Origin: Collinsella sp.
GTDB lineage: Bacteria; Actinomycetota; Coriobacteriia; Coriobacteriales; Coriobacteriaceae
Direction: 5' to 3'
Length of the DNA stretch: 11,343 nt
NCBI GenBank assembly: GCA_022713905.1
Contig: JAIHTM010000065.1
Span: 1 to 11,343 of the forward strand
In this document: in pieces, positions 1 through 6,002 of the stretch
Numbering within the stretch: position 1 is the first letter of the stretch
Layout: every line of letters starts with the position of its first letter
Notes under the pieces: model-generated
Told to the model about the DNA's origin: nothing
The model's database searches: none
What the model saw: only the letters and a program-made list of their open reading frames with translations
Made by a program: the position numbers and the translations under genes

Positions 1-1324
1 GGCAGCAGACCTCGTAAATGGACTTACCGCCTATGGTAACGGCGAGCATCTCGGGGCGCAGACGAGCACCATGGCAACTCGAGCACGGCTCCTCGCGGAT
101 GTACTTCTCCAAGCGCGCCTTGGTGTTCTCATTCGTCGTCTCGGTATAGCGCTCGTACAGGATATTGCGCACGCCCGAGAACTTGGTGTCCCACTGGCTG
201 CGGCGCCCATCGAGCTTTTGATAGTCGACCGAAATCTTCTGGTCGCCCATGCCGTCTAAAAACGCGCGACGCACCCGCGGAGGCAGATCCTCCCACGGCG
301 TATCGACGCTCACCTTGAAGTGCTTACAAACCGCAGCGAAAATCTGCGGATAGTAGTTAGAGTTGCCAAACAGGCTGCCAAAGACCCCGTCGGCGATCGA
401 CTTCGAGGGGTCTTCGATTAGGGCCTCGGCATCGACCGTCTTCTTAAAACCCAGGCCATCGCACTCGGGGCACGCGCCATAGGGCGCGTTGAACGAGAAA
501 TCGCGCGGCTGCAGGTCATCGATGGAGTGTCCATGCTCCGGGCACGCTAACGCCAGCGAATACTCCAGCAACTCGCCTTCGGTCCCCTCGGGAGCGTCGC
601 GGTCGGGCAGCAAGTATACGTTCACATTGCCGTGCGCCAGCGCAGTCGCCTGTTCAACGGACTCGGCGATACGGCCCAGCGAGTTCTCGCGAATCACGAT
701 GCGATCGACCACGACCTCGATATCGTGCTTGAACTTCTTGTCCAGATCGATCGGATCGTCGAGCGAGCGCACTTCACCGTCGACACGCACGCGGCTAAAG
801 CCCTCGGCGCGAAGGTCCTCAAACAGTTTGGTGTACTCGCCTTTTCGCCCGCGTACCACCGGTGCCAGCACAAACGCGCGGCGGCCCTCCCCCGCCGCCA
901 AGACCTTGTCGGCAACCTGATCAGTCGTCTGACGCTCAATGACACGGCCGCATTCGGGACAGTGCGGGGTGCCCACACGGGCGAACAGCAGGCGCAGATA
1001 GTCATAAATCTCGGTTACGGTGCCAACCGTCGAGCGCGGGTTTTTAGACGTCGTCTTTTGGTCAATCGACACCGCCGGCGAAAGGCCGTCGATTGAATCC
1101 AAGTCGGGTTTGTCCATCTGGCCCAAGAACTGGCGCGCATAACTCGAAAGGCTCTCGACGTATCGACGCTGGCCCTCGGCATAGATAGTGTCGAATGCCA
1201 GCGAACTCTTGCCCGAGCCAGAAAGACCGGTAATGACCACGAGTTGGTCACGCGGAATGGAAACATCGATATCACGGAGGTTGTGCTCACGAGCGCCGCG
1301 AATAACGATAGAAGAATCAGACAT
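1..1324 (-). CDS. uvrA: UvrA, excinuclease ABC subunit A (N-terminal 441 codons, cut by the window edge)
   Basis: UvrA is the DNA-damage sensor of nucleotide excision repair. It is a dimeric ABC-type ATPase that loads UvrB onto lesions. Reading leftward from the ATG at 1324-1322, the protein begins MSDSSIVIRGAREHNLRDID. It has a Walker A motif GLSGSGKS at residues 33-40, followed by the UvrA signature around residues 50-67 (EGQRRYVESLSSYARQFLGQ). The UvrB-binding and insertion region follows. A zinc-finger-like element has CPEH at 251-254 and CPEC at 275-278, and a later CSSC lies at 414-417. UvrA is usually about 940 residues, so roughly half is present; the signature motif of the first ATPase and the whole second ATPase lie beyond position 1. 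The start is supported by AAGGAG (complement of 1330-1335), 5 nt upstream. The gene is divergent from the LTA-synthase-like gene and probably SOS-regulated (see 1386-1399). Identity is near certain. Confidence 0.97.
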   Translation of the reverse strand, partial: MSDSSIVIRGAREHNLRDIDVSIPRDQLVVITGLSGSGKSSLAFDTIYAEGQRRYVESLSSYARQFLGQMDKPDLDSIDGLSPAVSIDQKTTSKNPRSTVGTVTEIYDYLRLLFARVGTPHCPECGRVIERQTTDQVADKVLAAGEGRRAFVLAPVVRGRKGEYTKLFEDLRAEGFSRVRVDGEVRSLDDPIDLDKKFKHDIEVVVDRIVIRENSLGRIAESVEQATALAHGNVNVYLLPDRDAPEGTEGELLEYSLALACPEHGHSIDDLQPRDFSFNAPYGACPECDGLGFKKTVDAEALIEDPSKSIADGVFGSLFGNSNYYPQIFAAVCKHFKVSVDTPWEDLPPRVRRAFLDGMGDQKISVDYQKLDGRRSQWDTKFSGVRNILYERYTETTNENTKARLEKYIREEPCSSCHGARLRPEMLAVTIGGKSIYEVCC

Positions 1325-1352
1325 GGAAGCTCCTTGCCTCCTATTGCATCGA

Positions 1353-1358
1353 ATCATA
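1353..1358 (-). promoter_or_regulatory. Possible -10 box for uvrA
   Basis: On the minus strand this reads TATGAT, five of six matches to the sigma-70 -10 consensus, 28 nt upstream of the uvrA ATG. That would give a short leader containing the two purine-rich ribosome-binding motifs (complements of 1330-1335 and 1337-1342). No good -35 hexamer lies 16-18 bp upstream, so this is a weak call unless transcription is activator-assisted or uses a different sigma factor. Confidence 0.3.
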
Positions 1359-1385
1359 CTGCCGATGAGTTTAGCGCACTCGACG

Positions 1386-1399
1386 CGCACAGATGTTCG
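1386..1399. promoter_or_regulatory. LexA-like SOS box in the uvrA / LTA-synthase divergent region
   Basis: The sequence is CGCACAGATGTTCG, or CGAACATCTGTGCG on the other strand. It matches nine of the ten fixed bases of the Gram-positive/actinobacterial LexA operator CGAAC-N4-GTTCG. The site lies 62-75 bp upstream of the uvrA start and just upstream of where a -35 element would be. uvrA is a classical SOS gene, so LexA control is a reasonable inference. It also lies about 120 bp upstream of the divergent LTA-synthase-like gene. The match is visible in the sequence; LexA binding is inferred. Confidence 0.5.
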
Positions 1400-1505
1400 T
1401 AATACAAGATTCGCAGACCTTTAGCTTTGCGTATCGGGCGCTTTGTTTCTCGAAATGCCGTGGAAAGGTTACAGTAATCTAATACTGAACTTAATTTGCT
1501 GTACC

Positions 1506-1511
1506 AGAGGA
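1506..1511 (+). promoter_or_regulatory. Ribosome-binding site that decides the LTA-synthase-like start
   Basis: AGAGGA lies 6 nt before the ATG at 1518. The in-frame upstream ATG at 1443 has no comparable purine-rich motif, so 1518 is preferred. Confidence 0.7.
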
Positions 1512-1517
1512 ACGTCC

Positions 1518-3671
1518 ATGACCGAAGATATCCCCCTTGAAATCACTTCGAGCGACATGGCCAATCTGCCCATATTCATCGCCGTCCTTATCGTGGCCGC
1601 CGTCGTCGTGCGCGTGTATTTTTCAATCAAACGCAACGAAAAGCCACCCATTGCCCGCGTCTTTTGGTGCGCGACGCTCCTCATCCCGCTCGGCGTGGTA
1701 GCTGCATGGGTTACGAATCAATTGCTCGTAAATGAGGGCAGCTCCCTATGGGTCCTTTCTTATTCGGCGCTCGGTGCTGCCGCCGTCATGCTTCTTGTCG
1801 AGCCCTTGGTTTCGGGACTTATCGACCAAACCGACCTTACGACGGGAACGGTTGCCTGTATTTGCCGTGACATCCTTGTCATCGCCGCTGTTTCAGCGCT
1901 CTCGTTCGTTTCACTCGAAATTGCCTGCAACGAAACGTTCTATCGCATTCCCGCCAACTCATTCGGGTTTTCCGTCGGGCTGCTCGCGACGGTTCTGCTC
2001 TCCCTTTATTTGCTGGGACAGCGTCATGGAGGCGTCATGGCCCTCGTGCCCGTCGTCTGTTGCATCCTTGGCATTGCCGAGCACTTCGTCATAACGTTTA
2101 AAGGCGAAGCCATCCTGCCAAGCGATATCTTGGCCCTTGGCACCGCAATGGAAGTGAGCGAGGGATACGAGTTTACCTTTACCGCCGGAATCGTAACCTC
2201 TCTCGCCCTGCTGGAGATTTCCCTGGGGCTTCTTTCGCTCATCCGACCGCGAAAGCTCCGTACGCCCACCCATGTCTTCCCCGCTATCGCCGCTAACCTC
2301 TGTGCTTTTCTGCTAGTGACCGTTGTGGGGCTCTCAGGCTTTTCCAACATCGACTTGGAGCAGGCGCTGGATTTTGGATTTGACCGTTGGCAGCCCATCA
2401 CCACGTATGCGTCTCAGGGTTTTATCACTTCGTTCACCGAAATGGTCAACGAGTTGCCCATTGAGAAGCCCAAAGACTATACGCCCGATGAGGCGCAGAG
2501 CATCGAGCAGGAGCTCGCCGCCGTCTACGACAGCACATATGGCTCGAGCGAACAGCGCGCGGCGGCCGTTGCCCAGTTCAATGAAATCAAGCCGACGATT
2601 GTTGCCGTCATGAACGAGAGTTTTAGCGACCTTTCGTGCTTTGAGCAGCTCCAGACGGCCGGGTACACCGGCCCCGCATTCTACAACTCGCTTCCCGACA
2701 CACTTGTTCGCGGCACCATGCTCGCTTCGGTCGCCGGTGGCGGAACGGCGAACTCCGAATTCGAATTTTTGACCGGAGCGACAACGGCCTTTGTCGGATT
2801 AGGCAAAATCCCCTATCAGCTGTATCAGATGAATGGCGTCAACAGCCTGGCAAAGGACCTTAAAGAGCTTGGGTATACCGCTACCGCTATGCACCCGCAA
2901 AACCCCGTCAACTACCATCGCGATAAAATCTATCAGCAGCTGGGCTTTGGAGACTTTCTTTCAATCGGCGATTTCGAAGGTGCGCCCTATTACCATGCCG
3001 GCGTATGCGACTACGCCACCTACGACAAGATACTCGACCTGCTTAGAACCGACGAAGCCCCGCAGTTCATCTTTGACGTCACGATGCAAAATCACGGCGG
3101 CTACGACTATGGCACCGTTCCCGCCGAAGAGCTGACAAACTATTGGGTCGAGGGAGCCAGTGAGGGTGCCAACAGCGCGCTCAACACCTATCTCACCTGC
3201 ATCAACGCATCCGACCGGGACCTCGAGTACTTTATCAACGAGCTCCGCAATATCGGCAGACCGGTTGTTCTTGTCTTTTTTGGCGACCATCAGCCGAGCG
3301 CCGCAACGACTCTCAACGACGAGCTGTACCCTCAGGAAGATACGGCAAGCCACGCTTTCCGTATCTATCAGTCGACATATCTCGTCTGGGCTAACTATGA
3401 GATCGCCGGCAATACCGAGCTCAACGTCTACGACACCGTCGGGGCAAACGAGATTGCAGCCATTACCCTTAATAAGATCGGCGCCCCGCTCACCAATTAC
3501 CAAAAGGCCCTGCTTGCGACAAGGTCAGATGTGCCCACCATCAATGTCGCCGGCTATCTCGGTGCCGACGGGCTGCGCTACGACTTGGAATCGGAAGACA
3601 GCCCCTACGCCTCGACGATCGACAAGCTGCAGCGCATTCAATACCTTGAGTTCGCCAGCAAGGTTCAGTAA
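1518..3671 (+). CDS. LTA synthase family protein (membrane phosphoglycerol transferase / sulfatase fold)
   Basis: This 717-residue protein has an N-terminal membrane half and a C-terminal extracellular alkaline-phosphatase/sulfatase-like domain, as in LtaS. Hydrophobic segments lie near residues 17-35, 50-70, 78-102, 115-135, 150-167, 172-192, 222-242 and 254-274; LtaS usually has five membrane helices. The catalytic half starts near residue 358. It shows MNES at 365-368 (E367, probable metal ligand), GGGT at 407-410 (T410, probable nucleophile), MQNH at 523-526 and FFGDHQPS at 587-594 (D590/H591, metal ligands), matching the E/T/D-H pattern of LtaS. Such enzymes transfer glycerol-phosphate from phosphatidylglycerol to lipoteichoic acid or other surface glycans; the exact acceptor here cannot be told. 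It appears monocistronic: mrp starts 148 bp later with its own promoter, and I see no clear terminator between them. Confidence 0.88.
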   Translation: MTEDIPLEITSSDMANLPIFIAVLIVAAVVVRVYFSIKRNEKPPIARVFWCATLLIPLGVVAAWVTNQLLVNEGSSLWVLSYSALGAAAVMLLVEPLVSGLIDQTDLTTGTVACICRDILVIAAVSALSFVSLEIACNETFYRIPANSFGFSVGLLATVLLSLYLLGQRHGGVMALVPVVCCILGIAEHFVITFKGEAILPSDILALGTAMEVSEGYEFTFTAGIVTSLALLEISLGLLSLIRPRKLRTPTHVFPAIAANLCAFLLVTVVGLSGFSNIDLEQALDFGFDRWQPITTYASQGFITSFTEMVNELPIEKPKDYTPDEAQSIEQELAAVYDSTYGSSEQRAAAVAQFNEIKPTIVAVMNESFSDLSCFEQLQTAGYTGPAFYNSLPDTLVRGTMLASVAGGGTANSEFEFLTGATTAFVGLGKIPYQLYQMNGVNSLAKDLKELGYTATAMHPQNPVNYHRDKIYQQLGFGDFLSIGDFEGAPYYHAGVCDYATYDKILDLLRTDEAPQFIFDVTMQNHGGYDYGTVPAEELTNYWVEGASEGANSALNTYLTCINASDRDLEYFINELRNIGRPVVLVFFGDHQPSAATTLNDELYPQEDTASHAFRIYQSTYLVWANYEIAGNTELNVYDTVGANEIAAITLNKIGAPLTNYQKALLATRSDVPTINVAGYLGADGLRYDLESEDSPYASTIDKLQRIQYLEFASKVQ

Positions 3672-3734
3672 GCTCGCCCGTGCGCTGGAGTGACATAACA
3701 TTGCAACGCACGCTCCCGGACAGACACATCACGA

Positions 3735-3764
3735 ATGACTCCCGCTCGCAAACGAGGGTACAAT
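3735..3764 (+). promoter_or_regulatory. Probable sigma-70 promoter of mrp
   Basis: ATGACT at 3735-3740 (four of six to TTGACA) and TACAAT at 3759-3764 (five of six to TATAAT) are separated by 18 bp. Transcription would start near 3771 and give a leader of about 50 nt. The in-frame ATG at 3763 lies inside the -10 box, which argues against it as a start codon and supports the start at 3820. Confidence 0.5.
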
Positions 3765-3783
3765 GACGCTCGTGTCACACCGC

Positions 3784-3797
3784 GGGGCTTCGTCCCC
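3784..3797 (+). other. Small leader hairpin before mrp
   Basis: GGGG (3784-3787) pairs with CCCC (3794-3797) around a CTTCGT loop, 10 nt before the Shine-Dalgarno. It is too short to be a terminator and has no T-tract. It may stabilise the mRNA leader or have no role. Confidence 0.3.
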
Positions 3798-3806
3798 AAC
3801 ATATAC

Positions 3807-3813
3807 AAAGGAG
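3807..3813 (+). promoter_or_regulatory. Ribosome-binding site that decides the mrp start
   Basis: AAAGGAG lies 6 nt before the ATG at 3820. This near-perfect Shine-Dalgarno selects that ATG over the earlier in-frame ATG at 3763. Confidence 0.85.
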
Positions 3814-3819
3814 TCATAC

Positions 3820-4650
3820 ATGGGTTGCGAGCATGCACAGGCCGCCGGCGGACAAACCGCGCCACAGGAATTTGAAGAAAACACGTTGTCCGAAGTCAAG
3901 CGCGTCATCGCCGTGCTTTCCGGCAAGGGCGGCGTCGGCAAGTCATTCGTCACCGGCGCCATCGCCACCGAGCTCGCCCGTCACGGTCACAAGGTCGGCG
4001 TCCTCGATGCCGACATTACCGGCCCCTCTATCCCCAAGATGTTCGGCATGAGCGGACGACATGTCCACGCCCTCGGCAACCTTATGCTGCCCGAAATCTC
4101 CGAGCACGGCGTCAAGGTTATGAGCTCCAACCTGCTGCTCCAAAACGAAACCGACCCTGTCCTCTGGCGCGGTCCGGTTATCGCGGGTGCCATCAGGCAG
4201 TTCTGGAGCGAGACCTCCTGGGGTCCCATCGACTACCTGCTGGTCGACATGCCTCCGGGAACGGGCGACGTCGCCCTCACCGTCTTCCAGTCGCTGCCCG
4301 TCGATGGCATCGTCATCGTCACGAGCCCGCAGGATCTGGTCTCAATGATCGTCGCCAAGGCGGTCAATATGGCCGAGAAGATGAACGTCCCCATTCTGGG
4401 CATTGTCGAGAACATGAGCTATATTGAGTGCCCCGACTGCGGCAAGAAGATCGAGGTCTTTGGCAAGAGCAAGCTCCCCGAGGTCGCAGAGCGCTATAAC
4501 CTCGACATCTTGGGCCAGCTTCCCATTAATCCGGCACTCGCCGAGGCCTGCGATAAGGGCGAGGTCGAGACCGCGCTGCCCGATGGCATGTTGCCCAAGG
4601 CAGTCTCTGCCGTCGAGGCTATTACCCCGCACGAGACCGACGAGGCCTAA
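3820..4650 (+). CDS. mrp: Mrp/NBP35-family Fe-S cluster carrier ATPase
   Basis: This 276-residue cytosolic P-loop ATPase belongs to the Mrp/ApbC/NBP35 branch of the MinD/ParA superfamily. Members bind a bridging Fe-S cluster as a dimer and hand it to apoproteins. The deviant Walker A GKGGVGKS is at residues 35-42, DADITGPS at 63-70, and the switch/Walker B region DMPPGTGD at 143-150. The cluster-binding CPDC lies at 204-207 after the conserved ENMSY. The N-terminus carries one cysteine (MGCEH), so the four-cysteine N-terminal cluster motif of eukaryotic NBP35 is missing. There is no N-terminal DUF59 domain, which some bacterial Mrp proteins have. The stop codon is followed at once by the GTG of the next gene, so the two are probably co-translated. 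The family call is very firm; the client proteins are unknown. Confidence 0.95.
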   Translation: MGCEHAQAAGGQTAPQEFEENTLSEVKRVIAVLSGKGGVGKSFVTGAIATELARHGHKVGVLDADITGPSIPKMFGMSGRHVHALGNLMLPEISEHGVKVMSSNLLLQNETDPVLWRGPVIAGAIRQFWSETSWGPIDYLLVDMPPGTGDVALTVFQSLPVDGIVIVTSPQDLVSMIVAKAVNMAEKMNVPILGIVENMSYIECPDCGKKIEVFGKSKLPEVAERYNLDILGQLPINPALAEACDKGEVETALPDGMLPKAVSAVEAITPHETDEA

Positions 4651-5922
4651 GTGAACGCGAGCGCCCTCTATGACGTCTTGGTAATCGGCGGCGGGGCTTC
4701 AGGCCTCGCCGCCGCCATTACGGCCGCACGCGCTGGCAAAAGCGTCTGCATCGTTGAGCGCGATGTCGCCTGCGGCCTCAAGCTCCTTGCGACCGGTAAC
4801 GGCCGCTGCAACCTCTCCAACGAATCGATTGATCCTCAGCGGTATAACCACCCCGCATTCGTCGAATCCGTCATGGGCCCCCAGCCCGAACAAGAGCTTA
4901 TGGGTTTCTTCTCCTCGCTGGGCATCATGACAACCTCCGAGGAAGGCCGGCTGTACCCGCGCTCCCTTCGCGCCGAATCGGTGCGCGACGCGCTTCTCAA
5001 CGTTTGCGACCGCCTAGGTATCACCTTAATCTGCGGAGCCAACGTTGCCTCGGCGCACAAAGCTTCCGAAGGCTGGGCACTCCAAATAGACCGTCCAGCG
5101 CGGGCGCTCAAGGCAAAAAAGCACGATGACCGAAAATCGGAGCTCCGCTCGCTTCGGAAAGCGCTCGCCGATGTCCCTCGCAAGAACGAGACCCTGCAGG
5201 CACATGCCGTAATTATCGCTACGGGCGGCAAACCCACCGGTATCGCCGATACGTTTCGCCTCCCCCTCACTTCGCTGCGCCCCATCCTCTGCCCCGTATC
5301 GGCAACGGTCGTTGGCGATCGGGCGGCACTCAAAACGTTGGATGGCCTGCGCGTCCGTGCCCGCTTGACGCTCGTCCGCAATCATAATGAGCTCTGGCAC
5401 GAAGACGGTGAAGTGCTGTTTCGAACCTTCGGTATCTCGGGCGTCGCTGTCTTCAACCTCTCTCGTCGTATCCAGCACGGCGATACGATCCTGCTCGACG
5501 TTTTCCCCGACCTCTCCAAAGACGAGTTGCTCGATATGCTCAACCGGCGCGTTGAGCTGCTCGGCGGCTTTTCGCCCCGCGATCCCCGTTGGCTCGACGG
5601 CATGCTCGCCCCGCAACTCTCCCGCGTCGTCTGCACAACGTTCGAGCAGTGCCATCCAGGCTCCAACGATGTCATTCACCTGGTCTCGATCCTCAAACAC
5701 TTTAAGTTGCTCGTCGAGGGAACAGCCGAGGAGCGCTCAGCGCAGGTTACGCGTGGTGGCATATCTGTCGAGAGCATCTCAACACCCAGCCTACGCGCGT
5801 GCAGCGTTGACGACGCCCCGCTTTACGTTTGCGGTGAAGCGCTCGACATCGACGCCGATTGCGGAGGCTTTAACCTTGCGTGGGCCTGGATCTCGGGCAT
5901 TCGCGCTGCAAGCAGCCTGTAG
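4651..5922 (+). CDS. HI0933/BaiN-family NAD(P)/FAD-dependent oxidoreductase
   Basis: This 423-residue flavoprotein belongs to the HI0933 (YhiN-like, also called BaiN/RdsA) family. The dinucleotide-binding GGGASG is at residues 13-18, with the acidic E36 ending the second beta strand. The family hallmark LLATGNGRCNLSN is at 45-57, an ATGG segment follows near residue 190, and the C-terminal flavin-binding stretch GEALDIDADCGGFNLAWAW is near 392-410. A basic, charged stretch at about residues 148-178 looks like a linker or insertion. The start is GTG, placed directly after the mrp TAA, with GAGG at 4642-4645 as a modest ribosome-binding site inside mrp; translational coupling is likely. BaiN of Clostridium scindens has been linked to bile-acid reduction, but the family is widespread and mostly uncharacterised, so no bile-acid role should be assumed. 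A terminator-like hairpin follows at 5953-5984. Confidence 0.9.
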   Translation: MNASALYDVLVIGGGASGLAAAITAARAGKSVCIVERDVACGLKLLATGNGRCNLSNESIDPQRYNHPAFVESVMGPQPEQELMGFFSSLGIMTTSEEGRLYPRSLRAESVRDALLNVCDRLGITLICGANVASAHKASEGWALQIDRPARALKAKKHDDRKSELRSLRKALADVPRKNETLQAHAVIIATGGKPTGIADTFRLPLTSLRPILCPVSATVVGDRAALKTLDGLRVRARLTLVRNHNELWHEDGEVLFRTFGISGVAVFNLSRRIQHGDTILLDVFPDLSKDELLDMLNRRVELLGGFSPRDPRWLDGMLAPQLSRVVCTTFEQCHPGSNDVIHLVSILKHFKLLVEGTAEERSAQVTRGGISVESISTPSLRACSVDDAPLYVCGEALDIDADCGGFNLAWAWISGIRAASSL

Positions 5923-5932
5923 CCGCGCAGTC

Positions 5933-5938
5933 TATAAT
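5933..5938 (+). promoter_or_regulatory. Perfect TATAAT -10 box upstream of the COG2509-type gene
   Basis: TATAAT begins 11 nt after the stop codon of the preceding flavoprotein gene. I find no good -35 at 16-18 bp spacing and no TGn extension. If used, transcription would start near 5945, just before the hairpin at 5953-5976. Confidence 0.4.
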
Positions 5939-5952
5939 CAAAAACGCATTCG

Positions 5953-5984
5953 GGCCGTCTGGAATACCGGACGGCCTCTTTCTT
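5953..5984 (+). terminator. Rho-independent terminator-like hairpin
   Basis: GGCCGTCTGG (5953-5962) pairs with CCGGACGGCC (5967-5976) around an AATA loop. This gives a 10-bp stem with one T-G wobble, followed by TCTTTCTT (5977-5984). It fits a terminator for the mrp-flavoprotein transcript. It ends only 6 nt before the Shine-Dalgarno of the next gene and lies downstream of TATAAT, so it could also attenuate that gene. Confidence 0.75.
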
Positions 5985-5990
5985 GCCTCT

Positions 5991-5996
5991 AAGGAG
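5991..5996 (+). promoter_or_regulatory. Ribosome-binding site of the COG2509-type gene
   Basis: AAGGAG lies 6 nt before the ATG at 6003. It fixes the start against the longer open frame reaching back to 5880, which would overlap the previous gene. Confidence 0.85.
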
Positions 5997-6002
5997 ACCT
6001 CG

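Larger units (their letters stand above)
1325..1517. other. Divergent intergenic region between uvrA and the LTA-synthase-like gene
   Basis: This 193-bp stretch has no convincing gene. It holds both ribosome-binding sites, the LexA-like box and presumably two divergent promoters. On the plus side the sequence around 1475-1490 is AT-rich, and TAATAC at 1480-1485 is a weak -10 candidate with no clear -35. A reading frame open from 1443 runs into the downstream gene, but its extra 25 codons lack a ribosome-binding site, so I treat them as leader. Confidence 0.5.
3672..3819 (+). other. Intergenic region upstream of mrp
   Basis: This 148-bp gap holds the likely mrp promoter, a small leader hairpin and the mrp ribosome-binding site. 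A loose inverted repeat pairs CGTGCG near the start of the gap with CGCACG near 3709-3715. It has a long loop and no T-tract, so I do not call it a terminator. Confidence 0.5.

Noticed and set aside
632..1096. A 154-codon plus-strand open frame opposite uvrA
   Set aside because: It is a shadow of conserved uvrA sequence with no independent evidence for expression.
1443..1517. A 25-codon N-terminal extension of the LTA-synthase-like protein
   Set aside because: It lacks a ribosome-binding site, whereas the ATG at 1518 has AGAGGA at proper spacing; the extension probably overlaps the promoter or leader.
3677..3715. A terminator for the LTA-synthase-like gene from the CGTGCG/CGCACG repeat
   Set aside because: The stem is 6 bp with a loop of more than 20 nt and no T-tract.
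3763..3819. A 19-codon N-terminal extension of Mrp
   Set aside because: Its ATG lies in the probable -10 box, and a near-perfect Shine-Dalgarno marks the ATG at 3820.
5026..5700. A 224-codon open frame on the minus strand opposite the HI0933-family gene
   Set aside because: It is antisense to an intact, motif-rich flavoprotein gene, and its own translation looks compositionally random.
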